From the NCBI RefSeq assembly GCF_029212645.1, contig NZ_JARGND010000015.1, forward strand, positions 5,962-67,939: a DNA stretch of 61,978 nt, written 5' to 3'. Numbering within the stretch: position 1 is the stretch's first letter; the number at the start of each line of letters is the position of its first letter. This DNA is from Vannielia sp. Its GTDB lineage: Bacteria; Pseudomonadota; Alphaproteobacteria; Rhodobacterales; Rhodobacteraceae. Under the pieces are notes generated by a model that was given only the letters and a program-made list of their open reading frames with translations, was not told the origin of the DNA and searched no databases. A program made the translations under genes and the position numbers. Below are positions 54,974 to 61,978 of the stretch, piece by piece.

Positions 54974-55677
54974 CGGCACCCAAACTCCTCTCTCTGGTCG
55001 CGGCTCTCTGCCTTTTGGGGCAGGGGGCCGTGGCCGATGAGTTTGGCGATGCCGAGCGTGGTGAAAAGGTCTTCGCCCAATGCAAAGGCTGCCATATGGT
55101 TGGGGCCAAGGCCAAAAACCGCATCGGCCCCACGCTCAATTCCCTGTTCTCCCGTCAGGCCGCCTCGGTTGAGGGGTTTGCCTATTCCAAGGCGTTCAAA
55201 CGGGCGGGCGCAAAGGGGCTGGAGTGGCACGCCGACACGCTCGATACCTTTCTCGAAACCCCCAGGCAAATGGTCCCCGGCACAAGGATGAGCTTCCGCG
55301 GCCTGCCCGATAAGCAAGACAGGCTCGATCTCATCGCCTACCTGCGCAGCTTCTCCGTGTCGCCCGCCAATATCCCCGAGGCCGATCCAACCGCCGCACC
55401 AACCGACCATGATCTTGATCCCGAGATCCTCGCGCTGGTCGGGGATCCGGAGTATGGTGCATATCTGTCGTCTGAATGCACCACCTGCCATCAGGCTTCC
55501 GGCGGCGATGAGGGCATCCCCTCTATCGTGCTCTGGCCCGAAGAGGATTTTGTGCTCGCCATGCACGCCTACAAGGCGAAAAAGCGCATTCACCCGGTCA
55601 TGAACATGATCGCAGGCCGGTTGAGCGACGAGGAGATTGCGGCCCTGGCTGCATATTTTGTGGCTCCGGAGGAGTAG
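54970..55677 (+). CDS. soxE: SoxE diheme cytochrome c
   Basis: A 235-residue exported cytochrome with two heme motifs, C38-K-G-C-H and C170-T-T-C-H, and a signal peptide ending near VADEFG. In other sox clusters SoxE is the electron partner of the SoxF flavoprotein, and both are dispensable for thiosulfate oxidation. The N-terminal domain (RGEKVFAQCKGCH, then AASVEGFAYSKAFKRAG) is clearly related to the C-terminal domain of SoxD. The start overlaps the soxD stop (ATGA). Confidence 0.93.
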   Translation: MTAPKLLSLVAALCLLGQGAVADEFGDAERGEKVFAQCKGCHMVGAKAKNRIGPTLNSLFSRQAASVEGFAYSKAFKRAGAKGLEWHADTLDTFLETPRQMVPGTRMSFRGLPDKQDRLDLIAYLRSFSVSPANIPEADPTAAPTDHDLDPEILALVGDPEYGAYLSSECTTCHQASGGDEGIPSIVLWPEEDFVLAMHAYKAKKRIHPVMNMIAGRLSDEEIAALAAYFVAPEE

Positions 55678-55708
55678 GGTCACGTCGAATGGAAGAGGGA
55701 GGAAAAAC

Positions 55709-56977
55709 ATGAAACTCAACCGCAGGACGTTCCTCGGAACAACCGTGGCCGGCGCGGCCACTTTTGGGGCACCAATGGTGATGGGGGCCTCGCATGGCAA
55801 ACCCCGCGTCGTGGTGATCGGCGGCGGCGCTGGTGGGGCCACGGTGGCGCGCTATCTGGCCAAGGACAGCAAGGGGGAGCTTGATGTCGTGCTGATCGAG
55901 CCAACCCGCACCTATTACACCTGCTTTTTCTCCAACCTCTATCTTGGCGGCCTGCGCGATCTTTCTTCGATCGCCCACAGCTATGGCACCCTGGCCGCTG
56001 AATACGGGGTGAATGTGGTGCATGACTGGGCCGTTGGCGTGGACCGTGATGCCAAAGCCGTAGCTCTCGCTGGCGGCGGCTCCGTGCCCTATGACAAGCT
56101 GGTCGTCTCGCCCGGCATCGACTTTGTCGAAGGTTCGGTGCCCGGCTGGTCTGCCCTGTCGCAAAACAAGATGCCCCATGCCTATAAGGCCGGATCGCAA
56201 TCCGAGCTGCTGAAAGCGCAGATCGAATCCATGCCCGAAGGCGGCACCTATTGCATGGTTGCCCCACCCAATCCCTACCGCTGCCCGCCCGGCCCCTATG
56301 AACGGATCTCGATGGTGGCCCATGTGCTGAAGGCCAAAAACCCCACCGCCAAGATCCTCATCGTGGACCCGAAAGAGAAGTACTCAAAGCAGGCGCTCTT
56401 TGAGGAAGGCTGGCAAAAGCACTATGGCGGCATGGTCGAGCGGATCGGCCCCGATTTTGGCGGTGACAAGGTAGAGGTAAACCCCGATGAGATGACCGTC
56501 ACCATCGACGGCTCGGTCGAAAAGGTTGATGTGTGCAACGTGATTGCGGGCCAGAAAGCGGGCCACATCGCCGAAATGGCAGGCATCACCGAGGGCAACT
56601 GGGCGCCTGTCAACGCCGCCGATATGTCGTCCCGGATGGATGAAAACATCCATGTTCTGGGCGACGCCGCCGCGCAGGGCGATATGCCCAAATCCGGCTT
56701 TTCGGCCAACAGCCAGGCCAAGGTTGCTGCCAATGCGATCCGCGGCGCGCTCACCGGCTCCAAGGTGTTTCCGGCGAAGTTTGCCAATACCTGCTGGTCG
56801 CTGATTGATACCGATGATGGCGTGAAGGTGGGCGCTACCTATGAGGCCACGCCAGAGAAGATCGCCAAGGTTGATGGCTTCATCTCGCAAACCGGCGAAG
56901 ACGCCGCGCTGCGCAAGGCCACCTACGAGGAAAGCGTTGGTTGGTATGCCGGTATCACCGCCGACATGTTTGGCTAA
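55709..56977 (+). CDS. soxF: SoxF flavoprotein (sulfide dehydrogenase-like)
   Basis: A 422-residue FAD protein of the flavocytochrome c sulfide dehydrogenase family. It begins with a Tat-like signal (NRRTFLGTTVAGAATFG), then the dinucleotide motif RVVVIGGGAGGAT. YYTCFFSNLYLGG and NTCWSLIDTDDG hold the family cysteines near the flavin. GGGAGG precedes the ATG at 55709. In Paracoccus SoxF has sulfide dehydrogenase activity and speeds up reactivation of the Sox system. It closes the contiguous sox block; soxG and soxH, found next in Paracoccus, are absent. Confidence 0.93.
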   Translation: MKLNRRTFLGTTVAGAATFGAPMVMGASHGKPRVVVIGGGAGGATVARYLAKDSKGELDVVLIEPTRTYYTCFFSNLYLGGLRDLSSIAHSYGTLAAEYGVNVVHDWAVGVDRDAKAVALAGGGSVPYDKLVVSPGIDFVEGSVPGWSALSQNKMPHAYKAGSQSELLKAQIESMPEGGTYCMVAPPNPYRCPPGPYERISMVAHVLKAKNPTAKILIVDPKEKYSKQALFEEGWQKHYGGMVERIGPDFGGDKVEVNPDEMTVTIDGSVEKVDVCNVIAGQKAGHIAEMAGITEGNWAPVNAADMSSRMDENIHVLGDAAAQGDMPKSGFSANSQAKVAANAIRGALTGSKVFPAKFANTCWSLIDTDDGVKVGATYEATPEKIAKVDGFISQTGEDAALRKATYEESVGWYAGITADMFG

Positions 56978-56986
56978 AACCCGCAT

Positions 56987-57023
56987 CTCCGGCGGTGGTT
57001 TGATCTAAATCACGCCGCCGGAG
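56987..57023 (+). terminator. Palindrome after soxF enclosing an Fnr-like site
   Basis: CTCCGGCGG and CCGCCGGAG form a perfect 9-bp inverted repeat around a 19-base centre, ten bases after the soxF stop. No T run follows, so termination would be weak. The loop contains the Fnr-like sequence. Confidence 0.5.
57000..57013 (+). promoter_or_regulatory. Fnr/FnrL-like site upstream of DUF302-hemA
   Basis: TTGAT-CTAA-ATCAC matches the Fnr consensus TTGAT-N4-ATCAA at nine of ten positions. It lies 54 bp before the DUF302 gene, which shares an operon with hemA. In Rhodobacter hemA is controlled by FnrL, so the position is meaningful, but one such near-match is also expected by chance at this sequence length. 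Confidence 0.5.
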
Positions 57024-57067
57024 GGCCATTCAGGCTAAAGTTAACGGACCGTAGAGGAGGAAACCCC

Positions 57068-57496
57068 ATGAAGAGACTATTGCTCGCGCTGGCCTTCGCC
57101 ATGCCCACCGCCGCTTTGGCCCAGGAGCCGGTCTTGCATGACTTTGATGGCAGCTTCGATGATGCCACCTTTGCCGTTGAATCCGCTATTGTCGGGCAGG
57201 GTCTGGTGATTGATTTCACCAGCCACACCGGCGATATGCTCAACCGCACCGGCGCGGATGTTGGCTCGGATGTAAAGCTGTTTGACGCGGCTGATATCTT
57301 CCTCTTCTGCTCGGCCGTGGTGTCGCGCCAGGTGATGGAAGCCGATCCGATGAACATCCAGCACTGCCCCTACGCGATCTTCGTGATCGACCGTGACGGC
57401 AAGGTGCAGATCGGCCACCGGGATTATCCCGCAGGCCCGATGGACATGGTCGAGGCGCTGCTTGAGGGCATCATCGCCGAAGCCAAAGGAGACTGA
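57068..57496 (+). CDS. DUF302 exported protein
   Basis: A 142-residue precursor with a clear signal peptide ([17 protein letters not shown]) and a DUF302-like core: [21 protein letters not shown], then [16 protein letters not shown] and [15 protein letters not shown]302 proteins occur beside sulfur- and heme-related genes in many bacteria, but their function is unknown. Two cysteines (in FLFCSAV and IQHCPYA) could bind metal or heme or form a disulfide. GAGGAGG precedes the ATG, and only eight bases separate it from hemA. Confidence 0.83.
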   Translation: MKRLLLALAFAMPTAALAQEPVLHDFDGSFDDATFAVESAIVGQGLVIDFTSHTGDMLNRTGADVGSDVKLFDAADIFLFCSAVVSRQVMEADPMNIQHCPYAIFVIDRDGKVQIGHRDYPAGPMDMVEALLEGIIAEAKGD

Positions 57497-57504
57497 AGAC
57501 CACC

Positions 57505-58728
57505 ATGGATTACCAGAATTTCTTTCGCTCGGCGCTCGATACCCTGCGCGATGAGGGCAATTACCGCGTGTTTGCCAACCTTGAGCGCCATCGCGGCGCG
57601 TTTCCCTCCGCCGCCTGCCGTGGCGGGCCGGGCGAGGGCGAGGTGACGATCTGGTGCTCCAACGACTATCTCGGCATGGGCCAGCACCCCGATGTGCTCG
57701 CCGCGATGCACAGCGCCATTGATGCAAGCGGCGCCGGAGCAGGTGGAACCCGCAATATCTCCGGTACCACCCACGCCCATGTCGAGCTTGAGGCAGAGCT
57801 GGCCGATCTGCACGGCAAGGAAGCCGCGCTGCTCTTCACCTCGGGCTATGTGTCCAACTGGGCCGCGCTCGGCACGCTCGCGGGGCGCATCCCCGGCCTC
57901 ACCGTGCTGTCGGACGCGTTGAACCACGCCTCCATGATCGAAGGCATCCGCCAGTCCAAGGCAGATCGCATGATCTGGCGCCATAATGACCTTGCCGACC
58001 TTGAGGAAAAGCTCGCCTCCCTGCCGCTTGATGCGCCCAAACTCATCGCCTTCGAGAGCGTCTATTCGATGGATGGTGACATCGCCCCAATCGCGGAAAT
58101 CTGTGATCTGGCAGAGCGTTACAACGCGATGACTTACCTTGATGAGGTGCACGCCGTTGGCCTTTACGGCCCGCGCGGCGGCGGCGTGGCCGAGCGGGAA
58201 GGGTTGATGGACCGTATCACCGTGATAGAGGGCACGCTTGGCAAGGCTTTCGGCGTCATGGGCGGCTATATCGCGGCCTCTACCGATCTGGTCGATTTCG
58301 TGCGCAGCTTCGCCTCCGGCTTCATCTTCACCACCGCCCTGCCGCCCGCCGTGGCCGCCGGTGCTGCCGCCTCGGTGCGCCACCTCAAGGCCAGCACCGC
58401 AGAGCGCACCGCCCATCAGGCCCGTGTGGCCGAGGTGCGCACCCGGCTCGATGCGCTTGGCATCCCGCATATCGACAACCCTTCGCATATCATCCCGGTG
58501 ATGGTGGGCGATCCGGTGAAGTGCAAATACATCTCCGATCTGCTCCTCGCAGAGCACGGCATCTACATCCAGCCCATCAACTACCCCACCGTGCCCAAGG
58601 GCACCGAGCGGCTGCGCATCACGCCCTCGCCCGTCCACTCGGCGGAGGATGTTGACCGGCTCGTCACCGCCCTGGCCACCCTTTGGGCGCAGTGTGAGCT
58701 GGCTCGTATGCCGCTCGCCGCCCAGTAA
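57505..58728 (+). CDS. hemA: 5-aminolevulinate synthase
   Basis: PLP enzyme that condenses glycine and succinyl-CoA, the C4 route that starts heme and bacteriochlorophyll synthesis in alphaproteobacteria. The 407-residue protein has [37 protein letters not shown] and the PLP-lysine motif [18 protein letters not shown] precedes the ATG. Its place behind the sox genes, which encode seven heme-binding sites on SoxX, A, D and E, suggests that heme supply is matched to cytochrome demand. The Fnr-like site upstream could add oxygen control. Confidence 0.95.
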   Translation: MDYQNFFRSALDTLRDEGNYRVFANLERHRGAFPSAACRGGPGEGEVTIWCSNDYLGMGQHPDVLAAMHSAIDASGAGAGGTRNISGTTHAHVELEAELADLHGKEAALLFTSGYVSNWAALGTLAGRIPGLTVLSDALNHASMIEGIRQSKADRMIWRHNDLADLEEKLASLPLDAPKLIAFESVYSMDGDIAPIAEICDLAERYNAMTYLDEVHAVGLYGPRGGGVAEREGLMDRITVIEGTLGKAFGVMGGYIAASTDLVDFVRSFASGFIFTTALPPAVAAGAAASVRHLKASTAERTAHQARVAEVRTRLDALGIPHIDNPSHIIPVMVGDPVKCKYISDLLLAEHGIYIQPINYPTVPKGTERLRITPSPVHSAEDVDRLVTALATLWAQCELARMPLAAQ

Positions 58729-58738
58729 AATAAAGCGG

Positions 58739-58752
58739 TTGAGGCAGATCAA
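58739..58752 (+). promoter_or_regulatory. Second Fnr-like site, upstream of soxT2
   Basis: TTGAG-GCAG-ATCAA matches TTGAT-N4-ATCAA at nine of ten positions and lies 50 bp before the soxT2 start, directly after hemA. Weak evidence alone, but it repeats the arrangement seen at the DUF302 gene. Confidence 0.35.
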
Positions 58753-58802
58753 GGACGGTTGAAACCCGCGCGCCTAGCTTGGCCAAAACCCAAGGTGCCC
58801 CT

Positions 58803-59864
58803 ATGCTCTGGCTGTTCGATACCCTCGGCGAAGCCCCCTCGATTGCCCTTCTGGGTCTGCTTGTTGGTGTGCTGTTCGGCGCTGCGGCCCAACGCTCCCG
58901 CTTTTGCCTGAGGGCGGCCACCATCGAGCTGGCCGAGGGCAGCTTTGGCCCCAAAATCGCGGTTTGGCTGCTGGTGTTCACCGCCGCCCTGGCGCTGGTG
59001 CAGAGTTTCCTGGCGCTTGGCTGGCTGGAGCTTGACGATGCCCGCCAGTTTGCCCAACCCGGTTCGATCTCGGGCGCGGTGATCGGCGGGGTGATGTTTG
59101 GCATCGGAATGATCCTTGCGCGGGGCTGCGCCTCGCGGCTGCTGGTGCTGTCGGCCACCGGCAACTTGCGGGCGCTGATCTCTGGCCTTGTCCTCACCCT
59201 CATCGCGCAGGCCTCGCTTACCGGCGTCCTTGCACCGGCGCGGGTGTGGCTGTTCTCGCTCTGGACAGTGCCCCCCGGCGCAGGCCGCAATCTGGGGGAA
59301 ATGCTCTCGCTGCCCACCACCGGCCTTGCCATCGGGGGCTGCCTTGCCCTGCTCGCCACCGCCTTCTGGGCCTATCGCTACGCCGGTAAATCCCTCCCGG
59401 TGATCCTCTGGTCCGTCCTCGTGGGCAGCGCCGTGGCGCTGGGCTGGCTCCTTACCTATCAGGCCAGCCGGATCGCCTTCGAGCCGGTGTCCGTTTCCTC
59501 GATCACCTTCACCGGCCCCGCCACCGATACGCTGATGGGCCTCGTCAACCGCCCTGACCTGCCGCTTTCCTTCGGGGTGGGGCTGGTGCCGGGCGTCTTT
59601 GTTGGCTCATTCCTTGCGGCCCTGCTCTCGGGGGAGTTCGCAATCCAGCGTTTCCAGCCCGATACTCCAATGGAGCGTTACCTGATCGGCGGTGTCCTCA
59701 TGGGCTTTGGCGCCATGCTCGCCGGGGGCTGCGCGGTTGGGGCAGGGGTCACGGGCGGCTCGGCCCTCAGCAGCACCGCCTGGCTGGCCCTGTTGTGCAT
59801 GTGGGTTTCGGCCATGGCCACCCACCGCTTGCTCAATCACGGCCCTGCCGCAGTGGTGGCTTAG
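58803..59864 (+). CDS. soxT: YeeE/YedE family sulfur transporter (second SoxT)
   Basis: A 353-residue polytopic membrane protein related to the one at 45007. Family cysteines occur in RSRFCLRAAT, LARGCASRLLVL and AGGCAVGAGVTGG. The ATG at 58803 has AAGGTG before it; an upstream TTG frame is rejected. It follows hemA by 74 bp and ends at a large palindromic element. Having one SoxT at each end of the sox locus suggests different roles, for example import of a signal for SoxR versus export or supply of sulfur to the cytoplasm. This is inference. Confidence 0.88.
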   Translation: MLWLFDTLGEAPSIALLGLLVGVLFGAAAQRSRFCLRAATIELAEGSFGPKIAVWLLVFTAALALVQSFLALGWLELDDARQFAQPGSISGAVIGGVMFGIGMILARGCASRLLVLSATGNLRALISGLVLTLIAQASLTGVLAPARVWLFSLWTVPPGAGRNLGEMLSLPTTGLAIGGCLALLATAFWAYRYAGKSLPVILWSVLVGSAVALGWLLTYQASRIAFEPVSVSSITFTGPATDTLMGLVNRPDLPLSFGVGLVPGVFVGSFLAALLSGEFAIQRFQPDTPMERYLIGGVLMGFGAMLAGGCAVGAGVTGGSALSSTAWLALLCMWVSAMATHRLLNHGPAAVVA

Positions 59865-59868
59865 CCTA

Positions 59869-59968
59869 GAGCGTGTCGCGTTCATTCGAATTCACGCGAC
59901 ACGCTCCAACTTATTGATTTCGCATGTTCGAGAAGCTCAAAACCGGTTCCCACTTTTGAGCAACATGC
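59869..59968. repeat. Double palindromic intergenic element
   Basis: The left part pairs GAGCGTGTCGCGT with ACGCGACACGCTC (13 bp perfect, with TTCGAA in the loop). The right part pairs GCATGTT plus GCTCAAAA with TTTTGAGCAACATGC, with a six-base bulge and the loop CCGGTTCCCAC. Both resemble dispersed palindromes I recall from alphaproteobacterial genomes (rhizobial elements with AAACCGGTTCCCACTTTT). It fills the gap between convergent soxT2 and hbd and probably also ends both transcripts. Confidence 0.8.
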
Positions 59969-59969
59969 T

Positions 59970-60845
59970 TTAGCGCGTCGGCACCGGCGCTTCGCCGCGA
60001 TAGTCATAAAAGCCGCGCTCGGTTTTGCGGCCCAGCCATCCGGCCTCCACATATTTGGTCAGCAGCGGGCAGGGCCGATACTTGGTGTCCGCCAGCCCGT
60101 CATGCAGCACGTTCATGATCGCAAGGCAGGTGTCGAGCCCAATGAAATCTGCCAACTCCAGCGGCCCCATCGGATGGTTCGCGCCCAGCTTCATCGCCAT
60201 GTCGATGGATTTCACGTTCCCCACACCTTCATAAAGCGTGTAAACCGCTTCGTTGATCATCGGCATCAGGATGCGGTTGACGATAAACGCCGGAAAATCC
60301 TCGGCGGTTGAGGCCGTTTTGCCCAGCTTGTCCACGACCGAGGCGCAGGCCTTGAAGGTTGGCTCATCGGTGGCAATGCCGCGGATCAGTTCCACAAGCT
60401 GCATCACCGGCACCGGGTTCATGAAGTGAAATCCCATGAACTTTTCAGGCCGGTCGGTGCGCGAGGCCAGCCGCGTGATCGAAATTGACGAGGTGTTCGA
60501 ACTCAAGATCGTGTCCGGCTTCAGATGCGGCACCAGGTCTTCAAAGATTGCGGTTTTCACCGTTTCCCGCTCGGTCGCGGCCTCGATGATCAGGTCAGAC
60601 GGGCCCAGATCGGTGAGCGTGAGCGTGGTGGAAATCCGCGCCAACGCCCCATCGCGCTCCTCGGCGCTAATCTTTTCGCGCGTGACTTGGCGATCCATGT
60701 TGGTGCGCACCTTGGCGAGCGCGTCATCAAGCGCCTCTTGCGAGATATCGTTGAGCGTTACGTCATACCCGGCAAGCGCCAGCACATGAGCAATCCCGTT
60801 GCCCATCTGGCCCGCTCCAACCACGCCAATTGTCTGGATCTCCAT
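59970..60845 (-). CDS. hbd: 3-hydroxybutyryl-CoA dehydrogenase
   Basis: NAD(P)-dependent enzyme acting on short-chain 3-hydroxyacyl-CoA, used in butyrate or polyhydroxybutyrate metabolism. The 291-residue protein has the Rossmann motif GVVGAGQMGNGIAHV, the conserved SSNTSSISITRLA segment, and the catalytic histidine in GFHFMNPVPVMQLVE, followed by the dimerising C-terminal domain. The ATG at 60845 is chosen for its family-typical MEIQTIGVVGAG start; the ATG at 60854 is closer to a GGAG and remains possible. It runs toward soxT2, with the double palindrome between. Confidence 0.93.
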   Translation of the reverse strand: MEIQTIGVVGAGQMGNGIAHVLALAGYDVTLNDISQEALDDALAKVRTNMDRQVTREKISAEERDGALARISTTLTLTDLGPSDLIIEAATERETVKTAIFEDLVPHLKPDTILSSNTSSISITRLASRTDRPEKFMGFHFMNPVPVMQLVELIRGIATDEPTFKACASVVDKLGKTASTAEDFPAFIVNRILMPMINEAVYTLYEGVGNVKSIDMAMKLGANHPMGPLELADFIGLDTCLAIMNVLHDGLADTKYRPCPLLTKYVEAGWLGRKTERGFYDYRGEAPVPTR

Positions 60846-61021
60846 CGCTTTCATTACTCCACTCGCTGTTCGTCGGCAGCCTATGCTGATGCTGCGAGTG
60901 CAGCAAGGGGCGAGCGCGAAGCGAAATCCCCCTACAATTGTAAACTTTAGCAGAATCGAAAGAGGTTCCTGCCAGGTTCAGCCTCGGGTGAAATCACTAG
61001 ATACCAACGCGAGGTGGTGGG

Positions 61022-61852
61022 ATGACTTATGAACATCCAGGGCTGAGTGCTCTAGAATATTTGCATTGCCGTTATGGCAAATCACGGCTCCTGTTTCGGG
61101 GGCCAAAGCGCAAGCTTGAAAGCCCCTATGCGGCCTTCTTCGGTGGCACCGAGACTTATGGCAAATTCGTTGAAAAACCGTTTCCATTCCTGATCGAGGA
61201 AGAAACCGGCAAGAAATGTGTCAACTTCGGCTGCCTGAACGCGGGCGCCGGACTCTATGTAAACGATCCCACATTGATGGATGCCGCCGCCAGGGCCGAT
61301 GTGACGGTTGTGCAGGCGATGGGCGCACAGAACATGTCCAATCGGTTCTATGCTGTGCATCCACGCCGGAATGACAGGTTTTTAAGGGCCTCCAGCCTGA
61401 TGAAAACCCTGTTTCGCGAGGTGGATTTCACCGAGTTCAGCTTCACACGGCATATGCTCGCCACCCTGCGCCGGGTGAGCGAAGAAAAATACGCCGTGGT
61501 CGTCGATGAGTTGAAGGCCGCATGGGTCGCCCGGATGCTCACCATGCTCGACACGATCGAAGGCAAGGTCGTGCTGCTATGGGTGCGCGATGAGCGCGAG
61601 CGCGACGATGACACCAATGATTGCCTCGGCAATGAGCCGTTGTTCATTGATGAGGACATGGTCGCAACCCTGCGCCCGCATCTTGCCGGCATCGTCCAGA
61701 TCGCCCCCAGCGCAGAGGCCTGGGGCGCGGGAACCAAAGGAATGCACTATTCCGAGCTTGAAGCCCCCGCCGCCGCCGAAATGCCGGGGCCAAGGGTGCA
61801 TCAGGAGATCGCCAAGTCGCTCGTGGCAGCTGTCCAAAGGCACGTCAGCTAA
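61022..61852 (+). CDS. DUF6473-like hypothetical protein
   Basis: A 276-residue soluble protein like the DUF6473 proteins common in Rhodobacterales. It opens LSALEYLHCRYGKSRLLFRGP and includes FFGGTETYGKFVEKPFP, then VNFGCLNAGAGLYVND and a C-terminal MHYSELEAP, giving an alpha/beta pattern like SGNH-type hydrolases, but I cannot assign a catalytic triad with confidence. GAGGTGG precedes the ATG. A strong terminator follows. Confidence 0.72.
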   Translation: MTYEHPGLSALEYLHCRYGKSRLLFRGPKRKLESPYAAFFGGTETYGKFVEKPFPFLIEEETGKKCVNFGCLNAGAGLYVNDPTLMDAAARADVTVVQAMGAQNMSNRFYAVHPRRNDRFLRASSLMKTLFREVDFTEFSFTRHMLATLRRVSEEKYAVVVDELKAAWVARMLTMLDTIEGKVVLLWVRDERERDDDTNDCLGNEPLFIDEDMVATLRPHLAGIVQIAPSAEAWGAGTKGMHYSELEAPAAAEMPGPRVHQEIAKSLVAAVQRHVS

Positions 61853-61857
61853 CGAGA

Positions 61858-61885
61858 AAGGCCCGCCATTTCTGGCGGGCCTTTT
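61858..61885 (+). terminator. Rho-independent terminator
   Basis: AAGGCCCGCCA pairs with TGGCGGGCCTT (11 bp, four-base loop) and ends in TTTT, a few bases after the stop of the DUF6473-like gene. Confidence 0.92.
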
Positions 61886-61886
61886 G

Positions 61887-61929
61887 TTATGTGGGATGGG
61901 GACCCCCCCCTTATGTGGGGACCCCCCCC
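61887..61929. repeat. Tandem poly-C direct repeat
   Basis: Two adjacent copies of TTATGTGG...GGGACCCCCCCC occur, each ending in a run of eight C; the first copy has four extra bases. It lies between two terminator-like hairpins. Confidence 0.75.
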
Positions 61930-61936
61930 TTAAGTG

Positions 61937-61957
61937 AGGCGGGGGAACCCGCCTTTT
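61937..61957. terminator. Second terminator-like hairpin
   Basis: AGGCGGG pairs with CCCGCCT (7 bp, GGAA loop) and ends in TTTT. It may serve the DUF6473-like gene as a back-up or a gene beyond the window end. Confidence 0.65.
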
Positions 61958-61978
61958 GTCAGAGTTTTTCGAGCAGTT

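Noticed and set aside
1-61978. tRNA, rRNA, CRISPR, prophage or insertion sequence
   Set aside because: I looked for CCA-ending cloverleaf-like segments, regular spaced repeats, and integrase or transposase proteins, and saw none. A tRNA or CRISPR finder should confirm this.

Overview
The window is a high-GC chromosomal segment from an alphaproteobacterium, most likely a marine member of the Rhodobacteraceae (Roseobacter group). This is inferred from the thiosulfate-oxidation (sox) gene order, an alphaproteobacterial 5-aminolevulinate synthase, a DUF2794 protein, a GTTC-N7-GTTC type LexA operator at an imuB gene, a beta-oxidation operon led by a MerR regulator, and Rhodobacterales-type Hint and sulfotransferase proteins. 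No species can be named from sequence alone. I see no rRNA, tRNA, CRISPR array, phage or intact insertion sequence.

Positions 1-18700 hold mostly housekeeping genes: phosphomannomutase, aspartate-semialdehyde dehydrogenase, a DUF4139 exported protein, beta-carbonic anhydrase, an M17 aminopeptidase coupled to an NlpC/P60 hydrolase, an MtfA-like peptidase, DUF2794, an orphan SOS gene imuB, an I78 inhibitor lipoprotein, glutathione-dependent formaldehyde dehydrogenase, a frameshifted SecD-P1-like gene, a NYN/OST-HTH protein, an acyl-CoA synthetase, a sulfotransferase and a Hint protein. Positions 19007-27222 (minus strand) are a fatty-acid beta-oxidation operon: merR, acyl-CoA dehydrogenase, a small unknown, GST, thiolase, an NTF2-like protein, a bicupin and the FadJ-type enzyme. 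A second MerR gene, two hotdog thioesterases and a MATE exporter follow.

Positions 30720-38527 carry a poorly understood peptide-modification locus: a zinc metallopeptidase, a transglutaminase/DUF2126 protein, a circularly permuted ATP-grasp/alpha-E protein and a second transglutaminase. Positions 38816-43430 carry a four-gene phosphorelay (receiver, membrane PAS kinase, receiver, receiver-kinase) with no DNA-binding output. An FAD/NAD(P)-binding protein lies convergent to it.

Positions 45007-59864 are a complete sulfur-oxidation locus. soxT1, soxR and soxS run leftward; soxV W X Y Z A B C D E F run rightward; then come a DUF302 protein, hemA and a second soxT. SoxXA, SoxYZ, SoxB and SoxCD form the periplasmic multi-enzyme system that oxidises thiosulfate to sulfate on the SoxY carrier cysteine. 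SoxS, V and W handle thiol reduction, SoxE and F are accessory redox proteins, and the two SoxT proteins probably move sulfur species across the inner membrane. A 25-bp sequence shared by the soxS-soxV and soxW-soxX intergenic regions is a strong candidate SoxR operator. In soxS-soxV it overlies two divergent promoters. The window ends with 3-hydroxybutyryl-CoA dehydrogenase, a DUF6473-like protein and two terminator hairpins.
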